NCBI GenBank assembly: GCA_028065725.1
Contig: JAPTVL010000442.1
Span: 99,897-163,896, forward strand
Length of the DNA stretch: 64,000 nt
Direction: 5' to 3'
Source of the DNA: Betaproteobacteria bacterium
GTDB taxonomy: Bacteria; Pseudomonadota; Gammaproteobacteria; Burkholderiales; Rhodocyclaceae
Translations under genes and position numbers: made by a program
Notes under the pieces: model-generated
What the model saw: only the letters and a program-made list of their open reading frames with translations
Database searches by the model: none
What the model was told of the DNA's origin: nothing
Shown here: positions 41,748 to 51,846 of the stretch, one piece after another
How the letters are laid out: each line of letters starts with the position of its first letter
Numbering within the stretch: the first letter of the stretch is position 1

Positions 41748-43961
41748 TCAGTACTTGATACGGGCGAAGTAGGTCTTCTGCGCCGCGTCCAGCGCCTGGC
41801 GCAGCGTGAGGATGCCCATGTCGGCCAGCAGCGGAATCATCTTGAGGAAAACTTCGCCGGTGACGAAGGCGTCGCCGAGCGCCGTGTGGCGGCCGATGAC
41901 GTTGATGCCGAGGCGTTCGGCGATGCTTTCCAGGCTGTGCGATTCCTGGGTCGGATGGATCACCGCCGACAGCAGCAGGGTATCGAGCACGGGCTGCGTG
42001 AAGCGGACGCCGAGGCTGTCCTCCTTGAGCTGGAAGAAACGCAGATCGAAGGCCGCGTTGTGCGCCACCAGCACGGTTTCGGCGCAGAACTCGTGGAAGG
42101 CCGGCAGCACCACGTCGAGCCGCGGCTGGCCATTGACCATGGCCTCGGTGATGCCGTGGATCGGAATCCCATCGGGCTTCAGCGGAATGCCGGGATCCAC
42201 CAGCTGGTCGAAGATTTCCTGGCGCAGCAGGCGGTTGTTGACGATGCGCACGGCGCCCATCTGGATGATCTCGTCGCCCTCGGACGGCAGCAGGCCGGTG
42301 GTCTCGGTGTCGAACACCGAATAGACCAGCTCGGTCAGCTTGCGTTCGGGATCGATGCCGGCGCCTTCGGCGTCGCGCGCGGTGAACAGATCGAAATCGT
42401 AGTACTCGGGACGGCTGTCGCTGTGCAGGTGCTGTGCTTGGTCGATCGCCGGCGCGTCGGGCATGGCCGCCGCTGGCAACACGATGCGGAAGAAGGCGTT
42501 GTGCGCCGCCTTGTCGCGCTGGTACCAGATCTCGGCACCATGCCGGTCGATGACGTCGCGCAGCGTCAGCGGGCTGACTTCGGCGCCGACGTTCATCGGC
42601 TCCAGTTCCCAGGTGTAGAGCGTCTCCGAGGAGGCCGGCGTGCCCGACCAGATCAGGTCGACGAACACCATCCTGCCTTCCGCGGCAAGCCGCAGCCGCA
42701 ATTCGCGTATCGCATAGTGGTCCTGCAGGCGCGAGGCGAGAAAGGTGATGGCCTGAATCAGGGCGAAGCTGTCCACGCGCATCCACAGGCTGGCGTCCTG
42801 GTCTTCGTGCTTGATTGGCAGCTTCAGCTTGTCCTCGATGCGCCGCGCGGCCGCGGCGAGGATGTCGATGCCCAGCACGTCTTCCAACGGCCAGCGGGTT
42901 TTCAGCGCATCGGCAAAGCGGCCCATGGTGGCTTCGAGCTTGCTGCTCATCGCTCCTGCTTCGTCGGCGATCACGCGCATGAAGCGTTCGCGGTAAGCGG
43001 CCTCCATCTCCGGCGAACCGATCAGCGTTTCGACCGCAGCGCGGATGTTGCCCAGCGCCGCGCGATTGCCGTCGGTCAGCATCTGCAGGGCCTGGTCGCG
43101 CTCCGCCTCGCGTTCGAAGTTGCGCGTGATGTTTTCGATGGTGAGGACGTAGCCCGTGACCAGAGGTTCGCTGCCGATCGGACTCGCCGCCGTACCCTCC
43201 TCCGCCACCGTCTCGGCACGCCCCAGCACCGGCGCCATCTGGCAACGCAACAACGCCCCGCTCCGGGTCGCCGTGATGAAATTCGCGGTCGGCTCGGCGC
43301 TGCCGCGGCGCAGGCGCTGCTGGATGTTCTCCAGCGAATGGGTGATCTGGCCGCGCTCGAGGATGGAGAAGATCGAACGGCCAAGGCCGATCAGGGCGCC
43401 GCCGCTCATCGAGGTCGGCCCCTGCGCGAGGGCCTTGAACTGCAGCCGGGCGCGGCTGTTGTAGAGCAGGATGCGGCCGTCGAGATTGCAGACCACGACG
43501 CCCAGCGCGAGTTCCGACATCAGCGCGGCGAGCCGGTTCTTTTCCTCCTCGACCGTGGTCTTGGCCTGGCGGATCTGCTCTTCGACGTCGTTCAGCAGTT
43601 CGTCGCGCTGCTGCGCCAGATCGTTGGCGGCACGCGCCAGTTCGCGCACTTCGGGCGGGCCTTCCGGCGCGACGCGGAAATTGCGGTTGGCACCGAGCAT
43701 CAGGCGCAGCGTCTCGGCCATATGCAGCAGGCCCAGCACGTAATGCTGGAACAGGCTGCGCAACAGGATCACGCCGGCAATGAAGCCGAGCAGGGTCATC
43801 AGCGCGCCCAGCGGCAGGCGTGGCAAGAGGAACTCGGCGAAGGCGGCGCGCTCCGCGTCCCTGGCGTCGGCGAACAGCAGCAGCGCGGTCAGCGCGAACG
43901 GCCCGGTCATCAGCAGGCCCAGCACACCGGCCGCGAGGATGAATCTGACCTTCGCCTTCAT
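41748..43961 (-). CDS. Membrane sensor-like protein fused to DnaQ-type 3'-5' exonuclease, 737 aa
   Basis: Two N-terminal membrane segments (about 7-30 and 50-70) are followed by a coiled coil, a PAS-like domain (LALGVVVCNLDGRILLYNSR, about 150-170) and a histidine-kinase-like region whose catalytic motifs are degenerate. The C-terminal 200 residues are an exonuclease: VFDTETTGLLPSEGDEIIQM (Exo I), VAHNAAFDLRFFQLKEDS (Exo II) and NVIGRHTALGDAFVT (Exo III). This fusion is known beside CrbS-type kinases. It overlaps the response regulator gene by 4 bp. What it degrades is not known. Confidence 0.86.
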   Translation of the reverse strand: MKAKVRFILAAGVLGLLMTGPFALTALLLFADARDAERAAFAEFLLPRLPLGALMTLLGFIAGVILLRSLFQHYVLGLLHMAETLRLMLGANRNFRVAPEGPPEVRELARAANDLAQQRDELLNDVEEQIRQAKTTVEEEKNRLAALMSELALGVVVCNLDGRILLYNSRARLQFKALAQGPTSMSGGALIGLGRSIFSILERGQITHSLENIQQRLRRGSAEPTANFITATRSGALLRCQMAPVLGRAETVAEEGTAASPIGSEPLVTGYVLTIENITRNFEREAERDQALQMLTDGNRAALGNIRAAVETLIGSPEMEAAYRERFMRVIADEAGAMSSKLEATMGRFADALKTRWPLEDVLGIDILAAAARRIEDKLKLPIKHEDQDASLWMRVDSFALIQAITFLASRLQDHYAIRELRLRLAAEGRMVFVDLIWSGTPASSETLYTWELEPMNVGAEVSPLTLRDVIDRHGAEIWYQRDKAAHNAFFRIVLPAAAMPDAPAIDQAQHLHSDSRPEYYDFDLFTARDAEGAGIDPERKLTELVYSVFDTETTGLLPSEGDEIIQMGAVRIVNNRLLRQEIFDQLVDPGIPLKPDGIPIHGITEAMVNGQPRLDVVLPAFHEFCAETVLVAHNAAFDLRFFQLKEDSLGVRFTQPVLDTLLLSAVIHPTQESHSLESIAERLGINVIGRHTALGDAFVTGEVFLKMIPLLADMGILTLRQALDAAQKTYFARIKY

Positions 43962-44323
43962 TCCAGCAGCGACTTGATCTGGACGACGAGGTCCTTGGTC
44001 GAAAACGGCTTGGTGATGTAGGTGTTGGCGCCCAGCGCCAGGCCCTTGGTGACTTCCGTCTCGCGGCCCTTGGCGGTCAGCATGATGATCTTGACGCCGG
44101 CCAGCGCCGGATCGGCGCGCAGCGATTCGCAGACTTCGAAGCCCGACTTCTTCGGCATCATCACGTCGAGCAGCACCAGGTCGGGGCGGAATTCGGATGC
44201 CAGCTTCAATGCGGATTCGCCGTCGGTCGCCACGGCGATCTCGAAGCCTTCCTTCTTCATCAGGTACTCAAGCGATATGACGATGTTCGGCTCGTCGTCG
44301 ACAATCAGAATGCGATGGCTCAC
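43958..44323 (-). CDS. Receiver-only response regulator, 121 aa
   Basis: A complete CheY-like receiver and nothing else: acidic pair ILIVDDEPNIV (about 6-16), phosphoacceptor LVLLDVMMPKKSG (Asp about 52), Thr IIMLTAKGRE (about 82) and Lys YITKPFSTK (about 104). It overlaps both neighbours by 4 bp (ATGA), so it is translated with the kinase and the exonuclease fusion. With no output domain, it must act by protein contact, possibly on the linked sensor or DUF294 proteins (inference). Confidence 0.93.
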   Translation of the reverse strand: MSHRILIVDDEPNIVISLEYLMKKEGFEIAVATDGESALKLASEFRPDLVLLDVMMPKKSGFEVCESLRADPALAGVKIIMLTAKGRETEVTKGLALGANTYITKPFSTKDLVVQIKSLLE

Positions 44324-47088
44324 TCAACCCCTCCTGGAATGTTGTCCGCATCATTATCGCCCGCCTGACGCGGCAGGGTGAAGACAAAACGCGCGCCGGC
44401 CCCGGGCATACTTTCGACCCACAGCCGGCCATTGAAATACTCGATGATCTGGCGGCTGATCGGCAGGCCAAGGCCGGTGCCCTGCGGTTTGTCGGTGAGC
44501 ACGTCGGTAGTGCCCGCGCCCTGGCGGAACTTGTCGAAAATCACTTCCTGATCCTCGGCATGGATGCCCGGTCCGTTGTCGCTGACGCTGACGCGGACTT
44601 CGCTCGCCGTACCGCCGGCGCCGACTGTCACGCGGCCGCCGTCGGCCGGCACGAATTTGAGGGCATTCGACAGCAGATTGACCATCACCTGCATCAGGCG
44701 GTCGCGGTCGGCCAGCACGCTGAGGCCGCTCTCGCAGGCATCGAGATCCAGCGTCACGTGCTTTTCGGCGAACAGCACGGTCAGCGAATCGGCGGCTTCG
44801 CGCACCACCTCGCCGACATCGACGGCGGCCACGGTCCACTCGGCGCGGCCGGATTCGAGCTTGGCCAGGTCGAGGATCTGGTTGATCAGCCGCGACAGGC
44901 GCACGGTCTCGCTGACGATGATGCCGACGAAGCGCTGGCGCTGCGCCAGGTCTATCTTCGGGTCCTCCTGCAGCATTTCCGAGAAGGCGCGGATCGAGGT
45001 CAGCGGCGTACGCAATTCGTGGGTCACGGTCGAAATGAAATCGTCCTTCATGCGATCCAGTTCGCGCAGGCGCTCGTTGGCCTCGCGCAGTTCCGCCGTG
45101 GCGCGGGTCAGTTCCAGCGACTTCTGCTCCAGTTCGCGCGTGTAGGCACGCACCTGCGAGGCTTCGTCGAGAATATTCATGACCTCGTTGAGGCCGAGCG
45201 GCTCTTCGGTGACCACCGAGGCCACCATGGCGCGTGCCGAAGCCGAACCGATGGCGCCGGCGAGCAGGGTCTCGGCAAAATTCACCAGCCGCGTATCGGC
45301 CGGCAGTTCCTGGATGGAACGCAAGCCGCGCTGCTGCGCGTGGCGGGAAAACGCCTCCTCGGCCCGTTCACGGCCGAGAAAGCGGCCGGCCAGCGGCAAC
45401 AGGTCGGTGACGCCGGCGCTGCCGCGCCAGCCGGAAAGTCCGGCGGCTTCGGCTCCGCCGACGAACAGCGTGGCCTGGCGCGCTTCGCGCACGTTGGGCA
45501 CCCGCTGCAGGGAAACGCCGATAAAGGCCCCCAGGTTCGCCAGCAGGCTCCACACCAGGCAATGCGTGATCTCGTCGAGACCGCTGAGGCCGAACAGGTG
45601 TTGCGGCCGCAATAGCTCGATGCCGAACAGGCCGTGGGCGATGAAACCGTCCGGCAGCCAGCCCGACTTGGCGAAGGACGGCAGCAGCAGGGTGTAGGCC
45701 CACACCACGAATCCCGCCGCCAGTCCGGCCAGTGCGCCGTCGCGGGTGCCGCCTTTCCAGAACAGGCCGCCGATCACCACCGGGGCGAACTGCGCCACGG
45801 CGGCAAAGGAGATCAGCCCGATCGACACCAGCGCATAGGCCTCGCCGGCGACGCGAAAGTACAGATAGCCGAGCCCCAGAATGATGACGATGGCCCAGCG
45901 CCGGATCTCCAGCAGCAGACCCGACAGGTCGGCGCGCGCCGCCAGCCCGAGCACCGGTAGGCGCAGCAGCAGGGGCATCACCAGATCGTTGCAGACCATG
46001 GTCGACAGCGCGATGGTCTCGACGATGACCATGCCGGTCGCCGCCGACAAACCGCCGATATACACGAACAGCGCCAGCGCCTCCTGCTGGCGGGCCATCG
46101 GCAAGGTCAGCACGAAGGTATCGGCGTCGACGCCCGCGCCCTGGAAATGCAGCATGCCGGCCAGCGCCACGGGCAGCACGAACAGGTTGATCAGGAACAG
46201 GTAAAGCGGAAACATCCATACCGCACGGCTCAGATGCTTGACGTCGACGTTCTCCACCACGGCGATCTGGAACTGGCGCGGCAGTAGCAGCGAGGCGAAC
46301 ATGGAAAGGAAGATCAGCGTGCCCCAGGTGCCGTAGGCCGCCGGAGAGTCGGCGCTAGCGAGACGGCGCGCAACGTCGGGCACGGCCTTCGCCTGCGCGA
46401 AAATGTCGCCGACGCCGTCGTGCATGCCCCAGACGACGAAAATGCCGACGGCGAGAAAGGCGACCAGCTTGACCATCGACTCGACCGCGATCGCCGCCAC
46501 CATGCCTTCGTGGCGCTCGGTGGCGTCCAGATGGCGCGTGCCGAAGAGGATGGTGAAGGCAGCCAGGATCATCGCCACATACAGCGCACTGTCCTGGAAC
46601 AGCGGCACCTCGCCGGCCGTGGCCGGCATGATGATTTGCGGGTAGCTGGTGAGAATCGCGAAACTGTTGGATACCGCCTTGAGCTGCAGCGCGATGTAGG
46701 GAATCACGCCGACCACGGCGATCACGGTGACCAGACCGCCGAGCAGCTGGCTCTTGCCGTAGCGCGAGGCGACGAAGTCGGCGATCGAGGTGATGCGATT
46801 GACCTTGGCCACCCGGATCATCTTGTGCAGGATGAATCCGGCCAGCGCGAACAACAGCGTCGGACCGAGATAGATCGGCAGGAAACCGATGCCGCTGGCC
46901 GCCGCGCGACCGACGCTGCCGTAGAAGGTCCAGGTCGTGCAATACACGCCCAGCGACAGCGCATACACCACCGGATTGGCGATCAGCGAACGCCCCATGT
47001 CCGCGCGCCGATCGGCATACCAGGCAATGGCAAACAGGATGCCCAGGTAGGACAGCGAGGCGAGGATGATCACCCAGCCTTGCAGCAC
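44320..47088 (-). CDS. crbS: CrbS-like sodium:solute symporter-histidine kinase, 922 aa
   Basis: The N-terminal 550 residues are a sodium/solute symporter-like bundle starting GWVIILASLSYLGILFAIAW. Then comes a cytoplasmic linker and coiled coil (about 600-680) and a histidine kinase: FISTVTHELRTPLTSIRAFS (phosphorylated His about 688), VMVNLLSNALKF (N box), VSDNGPGIHAED (G1), PQGTGLGLPISRQ (G2). CrbS-type kinases sense acetate or related compounds and control acs. The acs gene 0.4 kb upstream in the transcription direction supports this. Two dispersed repeats (44605, 46348) lie inside the frame. Confidence 0.92.
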   Translation of the reverse strand: MLQGWVIILASLSYLGILFAIAWYADRRADMGRSLIANPVVYALSLGVYCTTWTFYGSVGRAAASGIGFLPIYLGPTLLFALAGFILHKMIRVAKVNRITSIADFVASRYGKSQLLGGLVTVIAVVGVIPYIALQLKAVSNSFAILTSYPQIIMPATAGEVPLFQDSALYVAMILAAFTILFGTRHLDATERHEGMVAAIAVESMVKLVAFLAVGIFVVWGMHDGVGDIFAQAKAVPDVARRLASADSPAAYGTWGTLIFLSMFASLLLPRQFQIAVVENVDVKHLSRAVWMFPLYLFLINLFVLPVALAGMLHFQGAGVDADTFVLTLPMARQQEALALFVYIGGLSAATGMVIVETIALSTMVCNDLVMPLLLRLPVLGLAARADLSGLLLEIRRWAIVIILGLGYLYFRVAGEAYALVSIGLISFAAVAQFAPVVIGGLFWKGGTRDGALAGLAAGFVVWAYTLLLPSFAKSGWLPDGFIAHGLFGIELLRPQHLFGLSGLDEITHCLVWSLLANLGAFIGVSLQRVPNVREARQATLFVGGAEAAGLSGWRGSAGVTDLLPLAGRFLGRERAEEAFSRHAQQRGLRSIQELPADTRLVNFAETLLAGAIGSASARAMVASVVTEEPLGLNEVMNILDEASQVRAYTRELEQKSLELTRATAELREANERLRELDRMKDDFISTVTHELRTPLTSIRAFSEMLQEDPKIDLAQRQRFVGIIVSETVRLSRLINQILDLAKLESGRAEWTVAAVDVGEVVREAADSLTVLFAEKHVTLDLDACESGLSVLADRDRLMQVMVNLLSNALKFVPADGGRVTVGAGGTASEVRVSVSDNGPGIHAEDQEVIFDKFRQGAGTTDVLTDKPQGTGLGLPISRQIIEYFNGRLWVESMPGAGARFVFTLPRQAGDNDADNIPGGVE
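44605..44625 (-). repeat. Dispersed 21-bp repeat, copy 14 (kinase domain of crbS-like gene)
   Basis: On the minus strand GACAGTCGGCGCCGGCG followed by GTACGGCG; read in sense as TVGAGGTA. Confidence 0.75.
46348..46368 (+). repeat. Dispersed 21-bp repeat, copy 15 (symporter domain of crbS-like gene)
   Basis: GTCGGCGCTAGCGAGACGGC preceded by GGAGA; the gene reads RRLASADS across it. Confidence 0.8.
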
Positions 47089-47089
47089 C

Positions 47090-47290
47090 TCAGTCGCCCT
47101 TCCTTTCGACGACCCAGGCCATCTGCAGGATCAGCGCCAGCCAGGACCCCATCAGCCAGGCATACAGGGGCGGCATGCCGAAGAAATCACCGCTGCGGTT
47201 GAATACCGACAGCAGGGGATAGTTGAAAAAGAAGCAGCCGAGCAGGAACAGAAACGCCAGACGCTGCGCGATGAGTCGGGAGCGAATCAT
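47090..47290 (-). CDS. Small inner-membrane protein next to CrbS-like kinase, 66 aa
   Basis: Two hydrophobic segments are visible: AFLFLLGCFFFNYPLLSVF (about 12-30) and PPLYAWLMGSWLALILQMAW (about 41-60), with a charged tail VERKGD. Small membrane proteins in this position accompany CrbS-like symporter-kinases and may assist the transporter domain, but no specific family can be named with confidence. It is 1 bp upstream of the kinase gene, so the two are probably translated together. Confidence 0.72.
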   Translation of the reverse strand: MIRSRLIAQRLAFLFLLGCFFFNYPLLSVFNRSGDFFGMPPLYAWLMGSWLALILQMAWVVERKGD

Positions 47291-47440
47291 TTCATCACCT
47301 CCGTTGAGAGCCGGTTCCAGATGGCATGGTACCCCGCCTCACGCCTATTTCATGCGCCCGATCCCACAAGGGGATACCGTCCTCGCGTTCCGCTCGGGGC
47401 CTTGCCCGCCGGGAACTCCGCTGCGCGGGCCGGCGATAAA

Positions 47441-47472
47441 AAAAGCGCCCGTCTCGCGAGGGGCGCTTTTTC
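47441..47472 (-). terminator. Rho-independent terminator after acs
   Basis: AAAAAAGCGCCC, a short loop with TCGCGA, then GGGGCGCTTTTT: a strong stem with A and T runs on each side, so it could work in both directions. It lies 17 bp after the acs stop. Confidence 0.9.
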
Positions 47473-47488
47473 CTATCATGGCTAAGCG

Positions 47489-49471
47489 TCAGGCATTCTG
47501 CTTGAGCTGATCGAGGATGCCGGGGTTCTCAAGAGTCGAAACGTCCTGGGTGATCTCTTCGCCCTTGGCCAGCGAACGCAGCAGGCGGCGCATGATCTTG
47601 CCGGAACGCGTCTTCGGCAGGTTCTCGCCGAAGCGGATGTCCTTGGGCTTGGCGATCGGACCGATTTCCTTGCCGACCCAGTTGCGCAGGTCGTTGGCAA
47701 TCTTTTTCGCCTCTTCCGCGCTGGGACGCGCCTGCTTCAGCACCACGAAGGCGCAGATGGCCTCGCCGGTCAGGTCGTCGGGACGGCCGACCACGGCGGC
47801 TTCCGCCACCAGCGGGTTGGAGACCAGCGCCGATTCGATTTCCATGGTGCCCATGCGGTGACCCGAGACGTTCAGCACGTCGTCGATGCGGCCCATGATG
47901 GTGAAGTAGCCGGTCTTGGCGTCGCGCATCGCGCCGTCGCCGGCCAGATACAGGTTGCCGCCGAAATCCACCGGGAAGTAGGACTTCTTGTAGCGCTCCG
48001 GATCGCCGTAGATGGTGCGGATCATGGCCGGCCAGGGCTTCTTGACCACCAGGAAGCCGCCCTTGCCCCATTCGACGTCGTTGCCGGTCTCGTCGACGAT
48101 GGCCGCAGCGATGCCGGGGAAGGGCAGCGTGCAGGAACCCGGCACCAGCGGCGTGACGCCCGGCAGCGGGGTGATCATGTGGCCGCCGGTCTCGGTCTGC
48201 CAGAAGGTGTCCACGATCGGGCAGCGCGCGCCGCCGACGTTGTTGTAGTACCACATCCAGGCTTCCGGATTGATCGGCTCGCCGACCGAACCGAGGATGC
48301 GCAGCGAGGACAGGTCGTAGTTCTTCGGGTGCGTGGTCGGCGCGTTTTCGCCGGCCTTGATCAGCGAGCGAATCGCGGTCGGTGCGGTGTAGAACACGGT
48401 GACCTTGTGGCTCTGGATGGTCTTCCAGAAACGCCCGGCGTCCGGGTAGGTCGGCACGCCTTCGAACACGATCTCGGTGGCGCCGCAGGCCAGCGGGCCA
48501 TAGGTGATGTAGGTGTGGCCGGTAACCCAGCCAATGTCGGCGGTACACCAGAAGACATCGTCGGGCTTGATGTCGAAGGTCCACTTCATGGTCAGGATCG
48601 CGTGCAGCAGGTAGCCGCCAGAGCTGTGCTGGACGCCCTTCGGCTTGCCGGTGGAACCCGAGGTGTAGAGCAGGAACAGCGGATGCTCGGCATCCACCCA
48701 CTCCGGTTCGCAAACATCGGACTGGCCGGCGCAGACGTCGTCCCACCACTTGTCGCGACCGGCCACCATGTTGCAGGGGCCGCCGGTGCGCTTGAAGACG
48801 ATCACGGTCTTGATCGACTCGCAGCCGCCCATGGCGATGCCGTCGTCGACCGCGGGTTTCAGCGGAATGTTCTTGCCGCCGCGGCACTGCTCGTCGGCGG
48901 TAATGACAGCAACCGCGCCGGCATCCTGGATGCGTTCCTGCACGCTCTTGGCGGAGAAGCCGCCGAACACCACCGAGTGGATCGCGCCGATACGGGCGCA
49001 GGCCTGCATCGCGACCACGCCTTCGATCGACATCGGCATGTAGATCAGCACGCGGTCGCCCTTCTTGATGCCCTGTCCGCGCAGCGCGTTGGCGAAATGG
49101 GCGACGCGGGACAGCAGTTCCTTGTAGGTGACCTTGGTCACCTGGCCACCATCGGCTTCGAAAATGATCGCGACCTTGTCGCCCAGACCGGCCTCGATGT
49201 TGCGGTCGAGGCAGTTGTAGGAAACGTTCAGCTTGCCATCGGCAAACCACTGATAGAAGGGGGCGTTGGAGTCATCCAGCGACTTGGTGAACGGCTGCTT
49301 CCAGCTGACGTGCTCGCGGGCCAAGCGCGCCCAGTAACCGGCGTAATCCTGCTCCGCCTCCTTGCACAGCGCCTCGTAGGCCGCCATCCCGGAAATCGTG
49401 GCCGTCTTGACCACAGCGTCCGACGGGGGAAATACACGAGTTTCCGTGACATTTGATTCGATGCTGGACAT
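47489..49471 (-). CDS. acs: Acetyl-CoA synthetase, 660 aa
   Basis: Activates acetate to acetyl-CoA through acetyl-AMP. Family motifs are [20 protein letters not shown] (ATP/AMP signature, about 264-283), [16 protein letters not shown] (about 415-430), RMGTMEIES (about 530) and the acetylation site [14 protein letters not shown] (about 610-623), whose Lys is the usual target of Pat/CobB control. An AGAGGAGAGG box lies upstream of the ATG at 49471; a longer reading from 49636 is a frame extension without support. Length is normal. It is likely controlled by the neighbouring CrbS-type system. Confidence 0.97.
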   Translation of the reverse strand: MSSIESNVTETRVFPPSDAVVKTATISGMAAYEALCKEAEQDYAGYWARLAREHVSWKQPFTKSLDDSNAPFYQWFADGKLNVSYNCLDRNIEAGLGDKVAIIFEADGGQVTKVTYKELLSRVAHFANALRGQGIKKGDRVLIYMPMSIEGVVAMQACARIGAIHSVVFGGFSAKSVQERIQDAGAVAVITADEQCRGGKNIPLKPAVDDGIAMGGCESIKTVIVFKRTGGPCNMVAGRDKWWDDVCAGQSDVCEPEWVDAEHPLFLLYTSGSTGKPKGVQHSSGGYLLHAILTMKWTFDIKPDDVFWCTADIGWVTGHTYITYGPLACGATEIVFEGVPTYPDAGRFWKTIQSHKVTVFYTAPTAIRSLIKAGENAPTTHPKNYDLSSLRILGSVGEPINPEAWMWYYNNVGGARCPIVDTFWQTETGGHMITPLPGVTPLVPGSCTLPFPGIAAAIVDETGNDVEWGKGGFLVVKKPWPAMIRTIYGDPERYKKSYFPVDFGGNLYLAGDGAMRDAKTGYFTIMGRIDDVLNVSGHRMGTMEIESALVSNPLVAEAAVVGRPDDLTGEAICAFVVLKQARPSAEEAKKIANDLRNWVGKEIGPIAKPKDIRFGENLPKTRSGKIMRRLLRSLAKGEEITQDVSTLENPGILDQLKQNA

Positions 49472-49737
49472 TGACACCTCTCCTCTCGCATGAAGCCGGA
49501 TGGAATCCGGATGACTGATTTTTTCCGCTGGCCCAGGCCGCAGCCGAACGGACAATCTGAATTGCCTGATGGGCAAATACTGCCCCGCGCCGGCCGGCCT
49601 GCCGACCGGAATTTTCGATTTTAAGGACTTGTACATTAAAGTAAAAGAGCCTTACATGCGACTTACGCAGCGGCCGGGCATGAATCCACGCCTCCTGGGG
49701 TAATATTGCTGCCCCGCACCACTGCCGCCTACCCGCC
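49472..49737. promoter_or_regulatory. Divergent intergenic region acs / UPF0114 gene
   Basis: This 266-bp gap separates two divergent starts. 49610-49660 is AT-rich (TTTTAAGGACTTGTACATTA) and is a plausible acs promoter zone; TAATAT at 49702-49707 fits a -10 box for the rightward gene. No -35 box is clear. Confidence 0.4.
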
Positions 49738-50265
49738 ATGAACAAAATCATCAAGCCAATGGAGTTTTTCATCTTCTGGAGCCGTTGGCTGCAGGCGCCC
49801 CTGTATCTCGGACTGATCATCGCCCAGGGCGTCTATGTGTATCAGTTCATGCACGAACTGGCGATCCTGGTGACCAAGGCCGGCAGCCTCAGCGAGAACG
49901 AGGTGATGCTGATCGTGCTGGGCCTGATCGACGTGGTGATGATCGCCAACCTGCTGATCATGGTCATCATCGGCGGCTACGAAACCTTCGTTTCCCGGCT
50001 CGACCTCGAAGGCCATCCGGACCAGCCGGAATGGCTGTCTCACGTCAATGCCGGCGTGCTCAAGGTCAAGCTGGCGGTGGCGCTGATCAGCATTTCCTCG
50101 ATCCACCTGCTGCGCACCTTCATCAACGCCGCGCAGACCGACGACCGGGTGATCGTCACGCAGATCGCTATCCACGCCTCCTTCCTGATCTCGGCCATCG
50201 CCATCGCCTACACCGACAAGATCATGATGCAGACCCTGGCCGTGAGCCACGCGGCCAAACACTAA
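49738..50265 (+). CDS. UPF0114 family (YqhA) inner-membrane protein, 175 aa
   Basis: The family pattern is readable: [20 protein letters not shown], then [20 protein letters not shown], then [20 protein letters not shown]. About four hydrophobic segments span the protein, ending near [15 protein letters not shown]. Function unknown. It is 10 bp upstream of the fumarase gene and probably in its transcript. Confidence 0.92.
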   Translation: MNKIIKPMEFFIFWSRWLQAPLYLGLIIAQGVYVYQFMHELAILVTKAGSLSENEVMLIVLGLIDVVMIANLLIMVIIGGYETFVSRLDLEGHPDQPEWLSHVNAGVLKVKLAVALISISSIHLLRTFINAAQTDDRVIVTQIAIHASFLISAIAIAYTDKIMMQTLAVSHAAKH

Positions 50266-50275
50266 CGGAGTTCCC

Positions 50276-51796
50276 ATGACCACCATCCGCCAGGACGATT
50301 TCGTCCAGTCCATCGCCGACGCCTTCCAGTTCATCAGCTACTACCATCCGCTCGACTACATCACGGCGCTGGGCGCGGCTTACGAACGCGAAGAATCGCC
50401 AGCGGCCAAGGATGCCATCGCCCAGATCCTGACCAACAGCCGCATGTCGGCCGAAGGCCACCGCCCGATCTGCCAGGACACCGGCATCGCGCTGGTGTTC
50501 CTCAAGGTCGGCATGAACGTGAAATGGGATGCCACGCTGTCGCTGCAGGAGATGGTCAACGAAGGCGTGCGCCGCGCCTACGGCAACCGCGACAACCCGC
50601 TGCGCGCATCGGTGCTGGCCGACCCGGCCGGCACGCGCAAGAACACCAGGGACAACACCCCGGCCGTGGTGCATTACGAAATCGTCCCCGGCGACCACGT
50701 CGAAGTGATCTGCGCCGCCAAGGGCGGCGGCTCGGAGGCCAAGGCCAAGTTCGTCATGCTGAACCCGTCGGACGACCTGGTCGAGTGGATCCTCAAGACG
50801 GTGCCGACCATGGGCGCCGGCTGGTGCCCGCCCGGCATCCTTGGCGTCGGCATCGGCGGCACGCCGGAAAAGGCCATGCTGCTGGCCAAGGAAGCCATCA
50901 TGGCGCCGGTGGACATCCACGAACTGAAGGCACGCGGAGCGAAAACACGAGCCGAGGAGCTGCGGCTCGAACTGCACGAGAAGATCAATGCGCTTGGCAT
51001 CGGCGCGCAGGGTCTCGGCGGCCTCACCACGGTGCTCGACGTCAAGGTGCTCGACTACCCGACCCATGCCGCCAACCTGCCGGTGGCGCTGATCCCCAAC
51101 TGCGCCGCGACCCGGCATTGCCACTTCCACCTGGACGGTTCCGGCCCGGCCAAGCTGCAGCCGCCCAGCCTCGACGACTGGCCCAAGGTGACCTGGCAGG
51201 CCGATGCCGCCACCGCCACCCGCGTCGACCTGAACACATTGACCAAGGCCCAGGTCGCAGCCTGGAAGCCCGGCCAGAAGCTGCTCCTCAACGGCAGGAT
51301 GCTGACCGGCCGCGATGCCGCGCACAAGCGCATCGCCGACATGCTGGCCAAGGGTGAAAAGCTGCCCGTCGACTTCACCAACCGCGTCATCTACTACGTC
51401 GGCCCGGTCGATCCGGTCGGCAAGGAAGTGGTGGGCCCGGCCGGCCCCACCACCGCGACGCGGATGGACAAGTTTACCCGCATGATGCTGGAAAAGACCG
51501 GACTCATCTCGATGGTCGGCAAGGCCGAACGCGGCCCCGCGGCGATCGAGGCGATCAAGGACAACCAGTCGGCCTACCTGATGGCCGTCGGCGGCGCCGC
51601 CTACCTGGTGGCCAAGGCCATCCAGTCGGCGAAAGTGGTCGGCTTCGCCGACCTCGGCATGGAAGCGATTTACGAATTCGATGTCAAGGACATGCCGGTC
51701 ACCGTCGCCGTCGATTCGCTGGGGACTTCCGTGCACATCACCGGACCAAAGGAATGGCAGGCGAAGATCGGCAAGATTCCGGTCAAGGTCGCCTGA
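50276..51796 (+). CDS. fumA: Class I (iron-sulfur) fumarate hydratase, 506 aa
   Basis: Interconverts fumarate and malate in the TCA cycle using a [4Fe-4S] cluster. Cluster-binding Cys candidates are in GHRPICQDTG (about 62), MGAGWCPPGI (about 184) and LIPNCAATRHCHFH (about 277). The N- and C-terminal halves match both domains of the class I enzyme, and 506 residues is the usual length. It sits between the UPF0114 gene and murI on the plus strand. Confidence 0.96.
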   Translation: MTTIRQDDFVQSIADAFQFISYYHPLDYITALGAAYEREESPAAKDAIAQILTNSRMSAEGHRPICQDTGIALVFLKVGMNVKWDATLSLQEMVNEGVRRAYGNRDNPLRASVLADPAGTRKNTRDNTPAVVHYEIVPGDHVEVICAAKGGGSEAKAKFVMLNPSDDLVEWILKTVPTMGAGWCPPGILGVGIGGTPEKAMLLAKEAIMAPVDIHELKARGAKTRAEELRLELHEKINALGIGAQGLGGLTTVLDVKVLDYPTHAANLPVALIPNCAATRHCHFHLDGSGPAKLQPPSLDDWPKVTWQADAATATRVDLNTLTKAQVAAWKPGQKLLLNGRMLTGRDAAHKRIADMLAKGEKLPVDFTNRVIYYVGPVDPVGKEVVGPAGPTTATRMDKFTRMMLEKTGLISMVGKAERGPAAIEAIKDNQSAYLMAVGGAAYLVAKAIQSAKVVGFADLGMEAIYEFDVKDMPVTVAVDSLGTSVHITGPKEWQAKIGKIPVKVA

Positions 51797-51816
51797 TTCC
51801 TGCACGAAGTACTGGT

Positions 51817-51837
51817 CGCCGTGCCGCCAGCGCCGAC
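51817..51837 (-). repeat. Dispersed 21-bp repeat, copy 16 (between fumA and murI)
   Basis: On the minus strand GGAGTCGGCGCTGGCG followed by GCACGGCG. It ends 9 bp before the murI start and takes the place where a ribosome-binding site would lie. Confidence 0.83.
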
Positions 51838-51846
51838 TCCTGCATC

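Noticed and set aside
47489..49636. 715-residue reading of acs
   Set aside because: The extra N-terminal residues before the ATG at 49471 lack a ribosome site and do not belong to the family; AGAGGAGAGG precedes the shorter start.
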